Shown: positions 1 through 6,742 of the stretch, one piece after another
Layout of the letters: each line of letters opens with the position of its first letter
Numbering within the stretch: position 1 is the stretch's first letter
DNA from: Gammaproteobacteria bacterium UBA2168
Lineage (GTDB): Bacteria; Pseudomonadota; Gammaproteobacteria; Pseudomonadales; Azotimanducaceae
DNA length: 16,854 nucleotides
NCBI GenBank assembly: GCA_002327525.1
Contig: DCWG01000014.1
Location: 1-16,854 of the forward strand
Direction: 5' to 3'
The notes under the pieces: generated by a model
What the model saw: the letters and a program-made list of their open reading frames with translations, nothing else
What the model was told of the DNA's origin: nothing
Databases searched by the model: none
Program-made: the position numbers and the translations under genes

Positions 1-248
1 ACAAGATGCAGGGGAAAGGTCACGACTTCCACCGTGCCTTGCGGTTGCGCTCTCAACGCGCCGATGTCATTGGCAATCGCGCCGGTGGCCGCCAGAGCCG
101 CCCCGGCGGCTTCAGACGCTCGCAAGGGAGTGTCGAAGGCAGTTGCCTGAGCGCGGAAGTGTGTGCGGCCCGCCAGGTTGGGATGGCCCGTGGCTGAACC
201 GAGTGTACGCGATGCTTGGGCAAAGGCCCTTTGGCTGGCGATACTCAT
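1..248 (-). CDS. Probable family III (CaiB/BaiF) CoA-transferase, N-terminal part, cut by left edge
   Basis: The minus strand is open from an ATG at 248 to position 1, giving 82 codons with no stop; the gene continues beyond the window. The product begins MSIASQRAFAQASRTLG and contains the segment ASEAAGAALAATGAIAND followed by IGALRAQPQGTVEV. That layout (a small-residue helix, then a short R-x-x-x-G-x-V-x-V strand) is what I know from the N-termini of a branch of CaiB/BaiF CoA-transferases whose N-terminal domain precedes the catalytic part. Family III enzymes move CoA between carboxylic acids. The start lies 22 bases after the stop of the upstream oxidoreductase on the same strand, so the two are probably co-transcribed. 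No clear Shine-Dalgarno precedes the ATG. The catalytic Asp would lie outside the window, so the family call rests on the N-terminal pattern only. Confidence 0.55.
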   Translation of the reverse strand, partial: MSIASQRAFAQASRTLGSATGHPNLAGRTHFRAQATAFDTPLRASEAAGAALAATGAIANDIGALRAQPQGTVEVVTFPLHL

Positions 249-270
249 GGACAGACCGGCCGTCGTCCGC

Positions 271-1293
271 TCAGCTGCCGAGCACAAGTTCAGCGACCGC
301 CTCGAGTTCGGTCGCTGAACGTGCGGAAATGTTGAGCGAGGTGACGGGCGTCTCGCGCCAGGCCTGCACTCGTTCGCGGATGCGCTCTTTCGGTCCGACC
401 AGCGAGATCTCGTCCGCCAGCGCGTCGGGTACGGCCAGCACGGCTTCCTCCTTGCGTCCGGCGAGATACAGTTCCTGTACCTTGTCGGCTTCTCCCTCGA
501 AGCCCATGCGACCGACCAGTTCCTTGTGGAAGTTCCGCTGCCTGGCGCCCATACCGCCGATGTAGAGTCCGAGCATCTGTTTCACGGGCAGGAGCCCCTG
601 CTCCAGATCGTCCGTGACGTTCACCACTACACCCTGGGAGATTTCGAAATCGGGCTTTGCGTTTGAGAGCGAGGGCTCGTAGACCTCCTGTCGGAACGGC
701 GAGTAGTACAGGGGCAGCCAACCATCCGCGATTTCAGCGGTCATGGCCACGTTCTTCGGGCCCTCGGCACCGAGGAATATGGGCAAGTCCGCGCGCAACG
801 GGTGCACGATGGACTTCAATGGCTTGCCGAGTCCCCAGGCACCGTCTCCTGTGTAGGGCAGCGGGTAGTGCTCTCCTTCGTTGTGTACGCCTTCCTTCCG
901 TGCGAGCACCTGCCGGATGATGGAGATGTACTCGCGGGTTCGTGCCAGCGGTTTGGAGAAAGGAGCGCCATACCAGCCCTCCACTACCTGTGGGCCGGAT
1001 ACGCCAAGGCCGAGAATCAAACGCCCGCCCGACATGTAATCGAGGGTCATGGCCGCCATGGCCATGGCGGTTGGTGCGCGCGCGGATATCTGACAGATGC
1101 CCGTGCCGAGACGTATCTTCTCGGTCTGGGCACCGATCCAGGCGAGCGGCGTGAGGGCGTCCGAGCCGTAGGCCTCGGCGGTCCATACCGAGTCGTAGCC
1201 CAGCTTCTCGGCGTGTTGCACCAACGGCACCAGATTACTCGGCGGCTGCGCGCCCCAGTAGCCCAGCATCAGTCCGAGTTTCAGATCTTTCAT
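271..1293 (-). CDS. Luciferase-like (LLM class) flavin/F420-type oxidoreductase
   Basis: This is a 340-residue protein of the bacterial luciferase-like TIM-barrel superfamily, a typical length for the family. The start MKDLKLGLMLGYWG is chosen because the barrel's first strand begins there and GGAG lies about 6 bases upstream; the frame stays open upstream, but that part looks non-coding. Recognisable blocks are GYDSVWTAEAYGSDALTPL (second strand), TEKIRLGTGICQI, the conserved DYMSGGRLILGLGVSGPQV block, and PIFLGAEGPKNVAMTAEIADGWLP near the C-terminal half. Such enzymes use F420 or FMN to oxidise alcohols, ketones or CoA-linked substrates; cofactor and substrate cannot be read from sequence. 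The neighbour immediately downstream is a probable CoA-transferase, which suggests a catabolic role. Family assignment is firm; the F420 dependence implied by the usual family name is not. Confidence 0.88.
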   Translation of the reverse strand: MKDLKLGLMLGYWGAQPPSNLVPLVQHAEKLGYDSVWTAEAYGSDALTPLAWIGAQTEKIRLGTGICQISARAPTAMAMAAMTLDYMSGGRLILGLGVSGPQVVEGWYGAPFSKPLARTREYISIIRQVLARKEGVHNEGEHYPLPYTGDGAWGLGKPLKSIVHPLRADLPIFLGAEGPKNVAMTAEIADGWLPLYYSPFRQEVYEPSLSNAKPDFEISQGVVVNVTDDLEQGLLPVKQMLGLYIGGMGARQRNFHKELVGRMGFEGEADKVQELYLAGRKEEAVLAVPDALADEISLVGPKERIRERVQAWRETPVTSLNISARSATELEAVAELVLGS

Positions 1294-1357
1294 GTCTCGC
1301 TCCGCGGGTCGGTAGGTCGTGATGCCCGGGTCATGCTCCGCGAGTGCGGGATGTGGG

Positions 1358-1429
1358 TCAATGCATTTCCTGCAACCGCCGCAGCGCGCGTTCGAGATCC
1401 GGATTCTGGTCGAGAATCGCGGCCATCGC
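1358..1429 (-). pseudogene. Possible orphan C-terminal tail of an unidentified gene
   Basis: On the minus strand the 23 codons before a TGA at 1358-1360 read like a real protein end: DAMAAILDQNPDLERALRRL then QEMH. They use acidic, helix-forming residues and GC-rich codons, unlike the arginine/serine-rich shadows nearby. Toward the right the likeness to protein stops at about 1425, exactly where the Ku-like plus-strand segment begins. I read it as the 3' end of a gene that once preceded the LLM oxidoreductase on the same strand and has lost its 5' part. The family is not recognised. A chance reading is possible because the stretch is short. Confidence 0.3.
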
Positions 1430-1633
1430 ATCACCCTGGTGCAGCAGAAGGTCGACGGTCAGGAGATTGCCATTGCCCCCGAGGAGACCTCGGAGGCGAG
1501 GATCGTGGATCTGATGGAGGCACTGAAGGCGTCTGTCGGTGCATCGAAGGCGGGTGCGAAGAAGGCGAAGCGAAAACCGGCCGCCCGTGCCAAAAAGACA
1601 ACTTCCGGGTCCCGCAAAAGCAAGCAGGCGTAG
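1424..1633 (+). pseudogene. ku: C-terminal remnant of DNA-end-binding protein Ku
   Basis: The plus-strand frame ending at TAG 1631-1633 encodes HRITLVQQKVDGQEIAIAPE, then RIVDLMEALKASV, then a Lys/Ala-rich tail (AKKAKRKPAARAKK). Bacterial Ku proteins end in just this order: a YREavxxLIExKxxGxEI helix, a short linker, the highly conserved VVDLMeALKaSl peptide, and a basic tail that contacts DNA and ligase LigD. Only about 70 of the usual 260-300 residues remain. The beta-barrel core and bridge are absent, and the sequence to the left is the oppositely oriented oxidoreductase region. An in-frame ATG exists at 1319, but residues before 1424 show no Ku likeness. No ligD is in the window. Ku normally holds broken DNA ends for non-homologous end joining; this fragment could not form the ring. 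Confidence 0.72.
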
Positions 1634-1653
1634 CACGCACCAAACGGCTCCTC

Positions 1654-1659
1654 TACAAT
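1654..1659 (+). promoter_or_regulatory. Candidate -10 box (TACAAT) for a leaderless HTH-TPR transcript
   Basis: TACAAT at 1654-1659 is one base from the sigma-70 consensus and sits 8 bases before the ATG at 1668. Transcription would start at or within a base or two of the ATG, and no Shine-Dalgarno is present, so the messenger is probably leaderless. The -35 position (about 1631-1636, TAGCAC) matches poorly and overlaps the Ku remnant's stop codon. Confidence 0.4.
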
Positions 1660-1667
1660 AGCCGCCG

Positions 1668-2486
1668 ATGAGTGGTTACAGTACTCGAGAAGTCGCGGAC
1701 CTCATCGGCATGAAGCCGGACCAGGTGCGTCACTATGTGAGGCGGGATCTTTTGGATCCGCATCGTGGCGAGCGCGGCGAATTCCGCTTCACCTTTCAGG
1801 ATGTGGTGCTGCTGCGAACCGCCAAGTCTCTGCTCGATGCTCAGGTCACCACCCGTAAAGCCTACAAGGTGTTGCTCAAGCTCAAGAGTGAGCTGAGTCA
1901 CGCAGGTCCGTTGTCCTCGGTGAAGATATTTGCCGATGGCAGCAACGTGGTCGTGCGCGACGACAATCGCGTCTGGGATGCGGAATCCGGCCAGGGTCAC
2001 ATCGACTTCTCGGTGCAGGAGCTGGCCGACAACGTGGCCAGCCTCGCCAATCGCAATCTCGTCATCGCGAAAGAAGCGGACGCGCTGGACAGCGACGAGT
2101 GGTACAACCTCGGGCTCGATCTCGAGGAAGTGGATCCCGAGAAGGCGCCGGACGCCTACCGCAAGGCTCTTGAGCTTGAGCCGCGCAACGCCGACGCCCA
2201 CGTCAATCTGGGCCGCCTCTGTCAGCTAAAAGGTGATCTGAAACGCGCCAAACGACATTACCAGATGGCGCTCGAGGCGGTGGACAACCACCAACTCGCG
2301 CACTACAACCTGGGCACATTGTTCGACGAACTGGATGAAGTGGGACAAGCCTGCTCCTACTACCTCAAAGCGCCGGATGTTCCCGATGCCCACTATAATC
2401 TCTCAAGAATCTATGAGCTCGAGGGAGATGAGGTGTCGGCCTTGCGGCACATGCGCGAGTACCGGCAGATGCTGGACGAGGGTTAA
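1668..2486 (+). CDS. MerR-type HTH protein fused to tetratricopeptide repeats
   Basis: This 272-residue protein begins with a MerR-like winged helix: YSTREVADLIGMKPDQVRHY (4-23), then a wing with RGEFRFTFQDVVLLRTAKSLL. Residues about 75-115 form a short beta-rich linker (VKIFADGSNVVVRDDNRVWD). From about 140 to the end there are roughly four TPR units, marked by EWYNLGLDLEE, APDAYRKALELEPRNADAHV, YQMALEAVDNHQLAHYNLG and DAHYNLSRIYELEGDEVSAL. The third-to-fourth junction (YYLKAPDVPDAHYNL) looks two or three residues short of a standard repeat. MerR domains bind DNA, and TPRs bind proteins or peptides, so this is probably a regulator whose activity is set by a partner; no effector-binding domain of the classic MerR kind is present. 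The ATG at 1668 follows a -10-like box directly. It stands alone between two decayed loci. Targets are unknown. Confidence 0.88.
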   Translation: MSGYSTREVADLIGMKPDQVRHYVRRDLLDPHRGERGEFRFTFQDVVLLRTAKSLLDAQVTTRKAYKVLLKLKSELSHAGPLSSVKIFADGSNVVVRDDNRVWDAESGQGHIDFSVQELADNVASLANRNLVIAKEADALDSDEWYNLGLDLEEVDPEKAPDAYRKALELEPRNADAHVNLGRLCQLKGDLKRAKRHYQMALEAVDNHQLAHYNLGTLFDELDEVGQACSYYLKAPDVPDAHYNLSRIYELEGDEVSALRHMREYRQMLDEG

Positions 2487-2513
2487 CCTTTTGCCTGTCG
2501 CGCGCGAAGCGCA

Positions 2514-3343
2514 CTAGTAGGTATAAGACCGTTCGAGGAGCGTTGCGGCGTCGATGTCGCCGCGCTGGCTGGCTCGCACGTGGTCCATTTGGAAGACGCA
2601 ATACTCTGTCTCGGAAGGTTTGCTCAGTTTCAGGATCTGGTAATGTTCGCTGCTGAGCGATTGGAGCGAGATTCGTAGTCACAGACAGCTTCCGCGGCGA
2701 CTTCGCGCAGTACCAGGGCACTCGATGCGGAGGAGGTCTGGCGTGAATTGCTCGAAGCTACCTCCTTGAGCAGGCGGTACTGCCCGTCGATACCTGCTCT
2801 TCGTTTTCGCACGGTTCTTCCTCCCTGGCGCGTACCATGGCACGCCGGTCACGGCGAAGATCCGCGTAGATGTCACGACGTTGGTCGCGTAACTCTCGCT
2901 GTTCGTTGCGCAGCTCGCCAAGCGCCTCCAGTTCCTCCGGCGCATAGGGGGCTATGGTGATATCGAGCTGTTCGATGATGTCCTGCACCATTTCAGGAAT
3001 ATCCGCCAGTGAATCGAGGTCGGCGCTTATCTGCAGATCGGAATTGCGGCGTTTCACCGACACCCAGCTTGCAGATACGTCCATGAATATGAGCACGCCC
3101 CGTCGTGCCAGATAGCCACTCTCGACATTGGACACCCTGAGGGTGTCCCGCAGGGTTCTGCGCATCGACGAGCTGATCGCCTCCTCGGCAACCGCCACCT
3201 TTCGCTGCAGCACGGCCAGATCATCGACTTCCCGGGCGTCAACCGGCGGGGTGCCAAATGGGGTTACGACCGCACAGAGCAAGACGATGGGCGAGAAGAT
3301 ACGCCTGATTGCAGTTTGCTCCCCGCATGTGCAGGCGGTTCAT
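2514..3343 (-). pseudogene. Frameshifted envelope protein of an ECF-sigma-linked hypothetical family
   Basis: Protein-like sequence runs through three minus-strand frames. It opens near an ATG at 3343, moves by about 3310 into a frame with AIRRIFSPIVLLCAVVTPFG (a signal-peptide-like segment), then REVDDLAVLQRKVAVAEEAI, VESGYLARRGVLIFMDVSA and a charged coiled coil (ELRNEQRELRDQRRDIYADL). That frame closes at 2758. The adjacent frame continues with RLLKEVASSNSRQTSSASSA and LVLREVAAEAVCDY to about 2675, and a third frame completes it with RISLQSLSSEHYQILKLSKP to DAATLLERSYTY and a TAG at 2514-2516. I know similar proteins (secreted, YLxxxGV core, charged coiled coil, CDYGxxL near the end) as uncharacterised neighbours of ECF sigma genes in gammaproteobacteria; the match is from memory. 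At least three frame breaks make it non-functional as read. The function of the intact family is unknown. Confidence 0.6.
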
Positions 3344-3684
3344 CCTCGTAGTCGATGTGTTCCACCCGATCGTAGCGTTCGTCGACGTGCTGCTGTCCCT
3401 GGATCTGATGCGCGATGATGTAGCGCAGGCTCTCCTCGGTTTCGATGGAGCGCCGGTCCATCTCCATCTTCAGGAGCTTCACTAGTGAGGACAATTCCTG
3501 CTCGCGCTGATCACGGCTGGCTTTCACAAGCGTCTCCGGCAGCACGGGGTCTTCTGCGGGTCGATAACTCACCGGCTGCGTGATTCGTGTGGCGGAAGGC
3601 ACGGTCAGCTGCACGGTATCCGCTAGCTTGAAGTAGATGACCACCACCATGATGGGTGCGGCAGCGCTAGCCAGGGTTGGTAAC
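3264..3684 (-). pseudogene. Anti-sigma-like membrane protein remnant, N-terminus deleted
   Basis: An open minus-strand frame reads LASAAAPIMVVVIYFKLADT (one membrane-spanning segment) and then a soluble part with ITQPVSYRPAEDPVLPETLV, QELSSLVKLLKMEMDRRSIE, SLRYIIAHQIQGQQHVDERY. Its first Met candidate at 3650 lies inside the membrane segment, so no real start remains. It follows directly on the ECF sigma-factor remnant, the usual place for an anti-sigma gene, and one membrane pass with an extracytoplasmic C-terminal part fits such a protein. The cytoplasmic sigma-binding N-terminus is missing. The frame overruns the probable start of the next gene by about 80 bases, so the original stop has probably been lost too. 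The anti-sigma role is inferred from position and topology. Confidence 0.5.
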
Positions 3685-3877
3685 GCGCGAGATTGCGGTG
3701 CACGCCGACGAAGACCTCCTGCATGAGATTCAGGGCATCATTGGGATGACCGACCATCCTGAGCGCATAGTTTTACACACGTTGCTCATACCGCTTCACC
3801 AGGTTCGTCCAGGCATTGTTGGACCCCGTCGGCGCGCGCGCAACGAGCTTTTCGTCCGGAGCCGTCGTCCCAAGCAT
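3671..3877 (-). pseudogene. ECF RNA polymerase sigma factor, N-terminal remnant with internal stop
   Basis: From ATG 3877-3875 the minus strand reads DEKLVARAPTGSNNAWTNLV, KRYEQRV, stop, NYALRMVGHPNDALNLMQEV, FVGVHRNLARYQPW. This is sigma region 2 of an extracytoplasmic-function factor: the family pattern is DxxLVxRA...AWxxLVxRYexrVYNxAlRmvgxxxDAxDLxQEVFxxvxRNLxxYR. The stop is TAA at 3775-3773, exactly where a Tyr codon (TAT/TAC) is expected, and the same frame continues on both sides, so this is a point nonsense change. After Trp at 3671 the likeness ends: the rest of region 2 and all of region 4 (-35 recognition) are gone, replaced by the anti-sigma-like membrane segment in another frame. 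The remaining frame closes at TAG 3623. It could not act as a sigma factor. Confidence 0.75.
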
Positions 3878-3919
3878 TACCTGACCCAGATTCGTTGATT
3901 ACTTATGTCGCTCGCGATT

Positions 3920-3934
3920 GGCAAAAATTTTGCC
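3920..3934. repeat. AT-rich perfect inverted repeat between feoB and the sigma remnant
   Basis: GGCAAAAATTTTGCC is a 15-base interrupted palindrome with 7-base arms around one central base. It lies 23 bases past the feoB stop and about 43 bases upstream of the decayed sigma gene's ATG. As RNA it would give only a 5-base stem without a following U run, so it is a poor terminator. A protein-binding site is possible. It stands out because the surroundings are GC-rich. Confidence 0.3.
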
Positions 3935-3957
3935 TGCGTACGGGCATTGTGCGTGCG

Positions 3958-6051
3958 TCAATCGACCTGGATCACCGGGATCAGATCGATTGGGGCCTTG
4001 CGGCGGCCCCAGAGAATCAGTGCCGTGAAGCAGAGAGCCGCCAGTGCCAGGGCGGCCAGCAGCGTGAGCCCCGCGGTCAGCGGATCGGATGTGGAGGTTG
4101 CGAGAATGCCGGCCTGGTAGCAGATGACCGCCACGGCGTAGGCCATCACCAGCGACCAGGTGGTTGAAAACACCGCCCAGAATGCGCCGATCTCCTTGTA
4201 GATTGCCCCCGCGGTGGCTACACAGGGCATATACAACAGGATGAACAGCAGGTAGCTGAATGCGCCCAGCTCGCCATGGAACAGCTGTTGCATCACACCG
4301 ATGGTATCGATGGCCACCTCCTGTTCTTCGGCTGCGTCCGCCACGTCCTCGAACTCCACGGCACTCAGACCCAGGGGGTCGCTCAGTTGAGCGGAGAGAT
4401 CGGTGAGGTTGGCGGGAACGCTGGCGAGGGCCTCACCAAGCAATCCGCTTATCGTGATCGCTTCCTCCTGCTGTACGGGGGAATACAATGCATCGAGCGT
4501 TCCGACCACGACTTCCTTGGCGAACACGCCGGTGAAGATGCCGACCGTTGCGGGCCAGTTGTCCTCGTCGATTCCCATCGGGGCGAATGCGGGTGTAATG
4601 GTCTTACCGATGGCGGCAAGTATCGATTTGTCGGTGTCCTCGTTGCCCACGCTCCCATCGCTGCCGATGGAGTTCATCACGTTGATGACGACCACCACCG
4701 CTACGATGGCCTTGCCCGCCCGTTCGACGAATCCGCGCAGACGCTGCCAGGCGTGCGTGACGAGTCCCCTGAACGTCGGCCTGTGGTAGCTCGGCAGTTC
4801 CATCAGGAACACTCCGGGCTCCGAGGCGATGAGGAATCGCCTCGTGACGAGGGCCGACAGCACAGCCACGGCGATGCCGATGAGGTACAGAGCAAACACC
4901 ACGTTCTGCCCGTTCGAGGGGAAGAATGCAGCTGCGAACAGGGCATAAACGGTCAAGCGGGCGCCGCACGACATGTAAGGCGCCATGATGGTGGTGAGAA
5001 TCCGGTCGGGTTGATTGTCGAGCGTGCGGGTCGCCATGACAGCGGGGACATTGCAGCCGAAGCCGACGATCAGCGGTACGAAACACTTACCGGGCAAACC
5101 CATAGCGCGCATCAGGCGATCGATAATGAAAGCGACGCGTACCATGTAGCCAGAATCCTCCAGGAAGGCGAGCGCAAGAAGTAAACAACCGATCACGGGG
5201 ATGAAGGTGGCGACCAACTGGATGCCCCCGCCGACGCCATCGGCGAGAAACACCACCAGCCACTGGGGAAGCGACAGCCACTGAAAGGCGATGCGGGGTA
5301 TCTCGACAAACAGGGCCTGAGCGGTGAGATCGAAGAAGTCGATGAACGCTGAACCCACATTGATGGAAAACATGAACATCAGGTACATCGCACCGAGGAA
5401 TAGCGGAAAGGCCAGATAGCGATTCAGCACGATGGCATCGATGCGATCAGTAAGGCTCCGCTCCGTCTCGTGTTCACTGACGCAGGCGTTCACGAGTGTG
5501 TCGATTTCGCTGTACACGCGTCTCGGATCATCGCTCGTAGCATCGGTCGGCGACGGTGGCAACGGGGGTGTCGCGATGGCGTCACGCAACACGTCGATGC
5601 CCTCGCTACGGGAAGCGATCAGTGGTATCACGGGGCAGCCGAGGTGCTCCGAGAGGGTATCGACATCGATGTCCAGGCCCGCGCTCTTCGCGGCATCCAT
5701 CATGTTGAGCGCAACGATGACCGGTATCTGGTGTTCCAGTAGTTCTCGGGTGAGGTACAAACCACGGCGCAGCGTGGTGGCGTCCAGCACGTTCACGAGA
5801 ATTTCGGCTTCTTCCCCGGCGATGTACTGTCGGGCGATCAGCTCGTCTATTGCGTCCCCCGCCGCTCTTAGGCTGTACGTGCCTGGTAGGTCCACCACTT
5901 CCACCTCGCCCCCTGCGTGGTGGTAGTGACCCGTCTTGCGCTCCACGGTGACCCCTGGCCAGTTACCGACGCGCTGGTGCGTGCCGGTGAGTGCGTTGAA
6001 GACGGTTGTCTTGCCGCTATTGGGATTGCCGATCAGGGCGATACGGGTCAC
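3958..6051 (-). CDS. feoB: Ferrous iron transport protein B
   Basis: FeoB is the inner-membrane Fe(II) transporter with an N-terminal GTPase. This protein has 697 residues, somewhat shorter than the about 770 of E. coli FeoB. The G domain shows G1 GNPNSGKT (8-15), the switch-I Thr in GVT (33-35), G3 DLPG (54-57), G4 NMMD (116-119) and a G5-like IASRSEG near 145-150. The membrane part holds the two gate repeats: APYMSCGARLTVYALF with its conserved Cys, and LYMPCVATAGAIYKEIGAFW near the C-terminus, with multiple hydrophobic helices. The start is GTG (6051-6049); it overlaps the feoA stop in GTGA, indicating translational coupling. No FeoC follows; the next DNA is a decayed sigma-factor operon. 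Residues before the second gate include a charged insert around DLTDLSAQLSDPLG that faces one side of the membrane. Confidence 0.97.
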   Translation of the reverse strand: MTRIALIGNPNSGKTTVFNALTGTHQRVGNWPGVTVERKTGHYHHAGGEVEVVDLPGTYSLRAAGDAIDELIARQYIAGEEAEILVNVLDATTLRRGLYLTRELLEHQIPVIVALNMMDAAKSAGLDIDVDTLSEHLGCPVIPLIASRSEGIDVLRDAIATPPLPPSPTDATSDDPRRVYSEIDTLVNACVSEHETERSLTDRIDAIVLNRYLAFPLFLGAMYLMFMFSINVGSAFIDFFDLTAQALFVEIPRIAFQWLSLPQWLVVFLADGVGGGIQLVATFIPVIGCLLLALAFLEDSGYMVRVAFIIDRLMRAMGLPGKCFVPLIVGFGCNVPAVMATRTLDNQPDRILTTIMAPYMSCGARLTVYALFAAAFFPSNGQNVVFALYLIGIAVAVLSALVTRRFLIASEPGVFLMELPSYHRPTFRGLVTHAWQRLRGFVERAGKAIVAVVVVINVMNSIGSDGSVGNEDTDKSILAAIGKTITPAFAPMGIDEDNWPATVGIFTGVFAKEVVVGTLDALYSPVQQEEAITISGLLGEALASVPANLTDLSAQLSDPLGLSAVEFEDVADAAEEQEVAIDTIGVMQQLFHGELGAFSYLLFILLYMPCVATAGAIYKEIGAFWAVFSTTWSLVMAYAVAVICYQAGILATSTSDPLTAGLTLLAALALAALCFTALILWGRRKAPIDLIPVIQVD

Positions 6052-6290
6052 TGCACGCTCTCCGTGCCGAGCCTGAGATCTTTTGCTTCCGCCGGGCGCA
6101 GTGCCAGGGAAAAGCCACGGAAGCGGATCTGCACCGGATCGCCGAGAGGGGCGGTACGCAACAGGGTGATCCGCGTTCCCGGGATCAGGCCGAGGTGTTC
6201 CAGGCGTTGAACGTACTGAGAATCATTTGCGTATCCGAGGACGTAAGCGGACTGGCCGACCCGCAGGTCGCTGATCGTGAGATGGGGCAT
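6048..6290 (-). CDS. feoA: Ferrous iron transport protein A
   Basis: This 80-residue protein has the small SH3-like FeoA fold and length. Diagnostic blocks are LTISDLRVGQSAYVLGY at the N-terminus, the YVQRLEHLGLIPGTRITLLR turn (family pattern: RLxxLGxxPGxxI), and GDPVQIRFRGFSLALRPAEA near the end (family pattern: GdPvxixxrGxxxaLRxxEA). FeoA is cytoplasmic and is needed for FeoB-dependent Fe(II) uptake, probably by contacting it. Its ATG overlaps the fur stop as TGATG, and its own stop overlaps the feoB GTG, so the three cistrons form one coupled operon. Confidence 0.95.
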   Translation of the reverse strand: MPHLTISDLRVGQSAYVLGYANDSQYVQRLEHLGLIPGTRITLLRTAPLGDPVQIRFRGFSLALRPAEAKDLRLGTESVQ

Positions 6291-6691
6291 CAGGTCTTCT
6301 TGCGAACGTAGAGCACCAGTTCGTGATCGACCAGCTGGTATCCGTGCTCCTCCGCGATTTTACGTTGCAGGGCCTCGATACGGTCACTCATGAACTCCAC
6401 GACTCTACCCGTGTCCACGTCCACCATGTGGTCGTGATGCACGCCGGGAGCCAGTTCGTAAACGGAGTGGCCGTCGTCGAAGTTGTGCCGTTCTACGATA
6501 CCGGCTGACTCGAACTGTGTCAGAACCCGGTACACGGTGGCGAGCCCCACCGACTCGTCCTGATCTATGAAGTGCTTGTACACATCCTCCGCTGACAGAT
6601 GGTGCGGTTCGGCGCTCTCGAGTACCTCCAACACTTTCAGCCGGGGCAGGGTGAGCTTGAGTCCCGCGCGTTTGAGATCTGTACCGGGCAA
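6290..6691 (-). CDS. fur: Ferric uptake regulator Fur
   Basis: This 133-residue Fur-family repressor has an N-terminal winged helix containing LKLTLPRLKVLEVLESAEPH, HHLSAEDVYKHF and VGLATVYRVLTQFESAGIV, then the dimerisation domain with ELAPGVHHDHMVDVDTGRVV (metal site HHDH at 85-88) and the end VDHELVLYVRKKT. There are no cysteines, which is the Pseudomonas-type Fur rather than the enteric type with CxxC pairs. With Fe(II) bound it would repress iron uptake genes. The start is TTG at 6691-6689, supported by AGGA about 7 bases upstream and the conserved length. It is the first gene of fur-feoA-feoB, so it probably controls its own operon. I did not find a good 19-base Fur box between 6692 and 6791, so autoregulation is inferred only. 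Confidence 0.95.
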   Translation of the reverse strand: MPGTDLKRAGLKLTLPRLKVLEVLESAEPHHLSAEDVYKHFIDQDESVGLATVYRVLTQFESAGIVERHNFDDGHSVYELAPGVHHDHMVDVDTGRVVEFMSDRIEALQRKIAEEHGYQLVDHELVLYVRKKT

Positions 6692-6742
6692 GAGGGTTCC
6701 TGATCGGGAAGGAAAAAGCGGACCCTAGCCGAGTCTGGTGGC

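Noticed and set aside
1053..1070. Perfect 18-base palindrome CCGCCATGGCCATGGCGG
   Set aside because: It lies inside the LLM oxidoreductase and is explained by an Ala-Met run (TAMAMAAM) using GCC/ATG codons; there is no sign of a regulatory role.
802..1671. Long plus-strand open frame of 289 codons opposite the LLM oxidoreductase
   Set aside because: It is antisense to a well-supported gene, has shadow-like composition (Arg/Gly/Cys-rich), and runs through the Ku remnant in a different frame from the one with Ku likeness.
2365..2721. Minus-strand frame of 118 codons overlapping the end of the HTH-TPR gene
   Set aside because: Arg/Pro-rich and without pattern; it is the wrong frame of the broken envelope protein and runs into an intact gene.
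3677..3898. Plus-strand 73-codon frame over the sigma remnant
   Set aside because: The minus strand of the same bases shows ECF sigma region 2; the plus frame has no ribosome site or family likeness.
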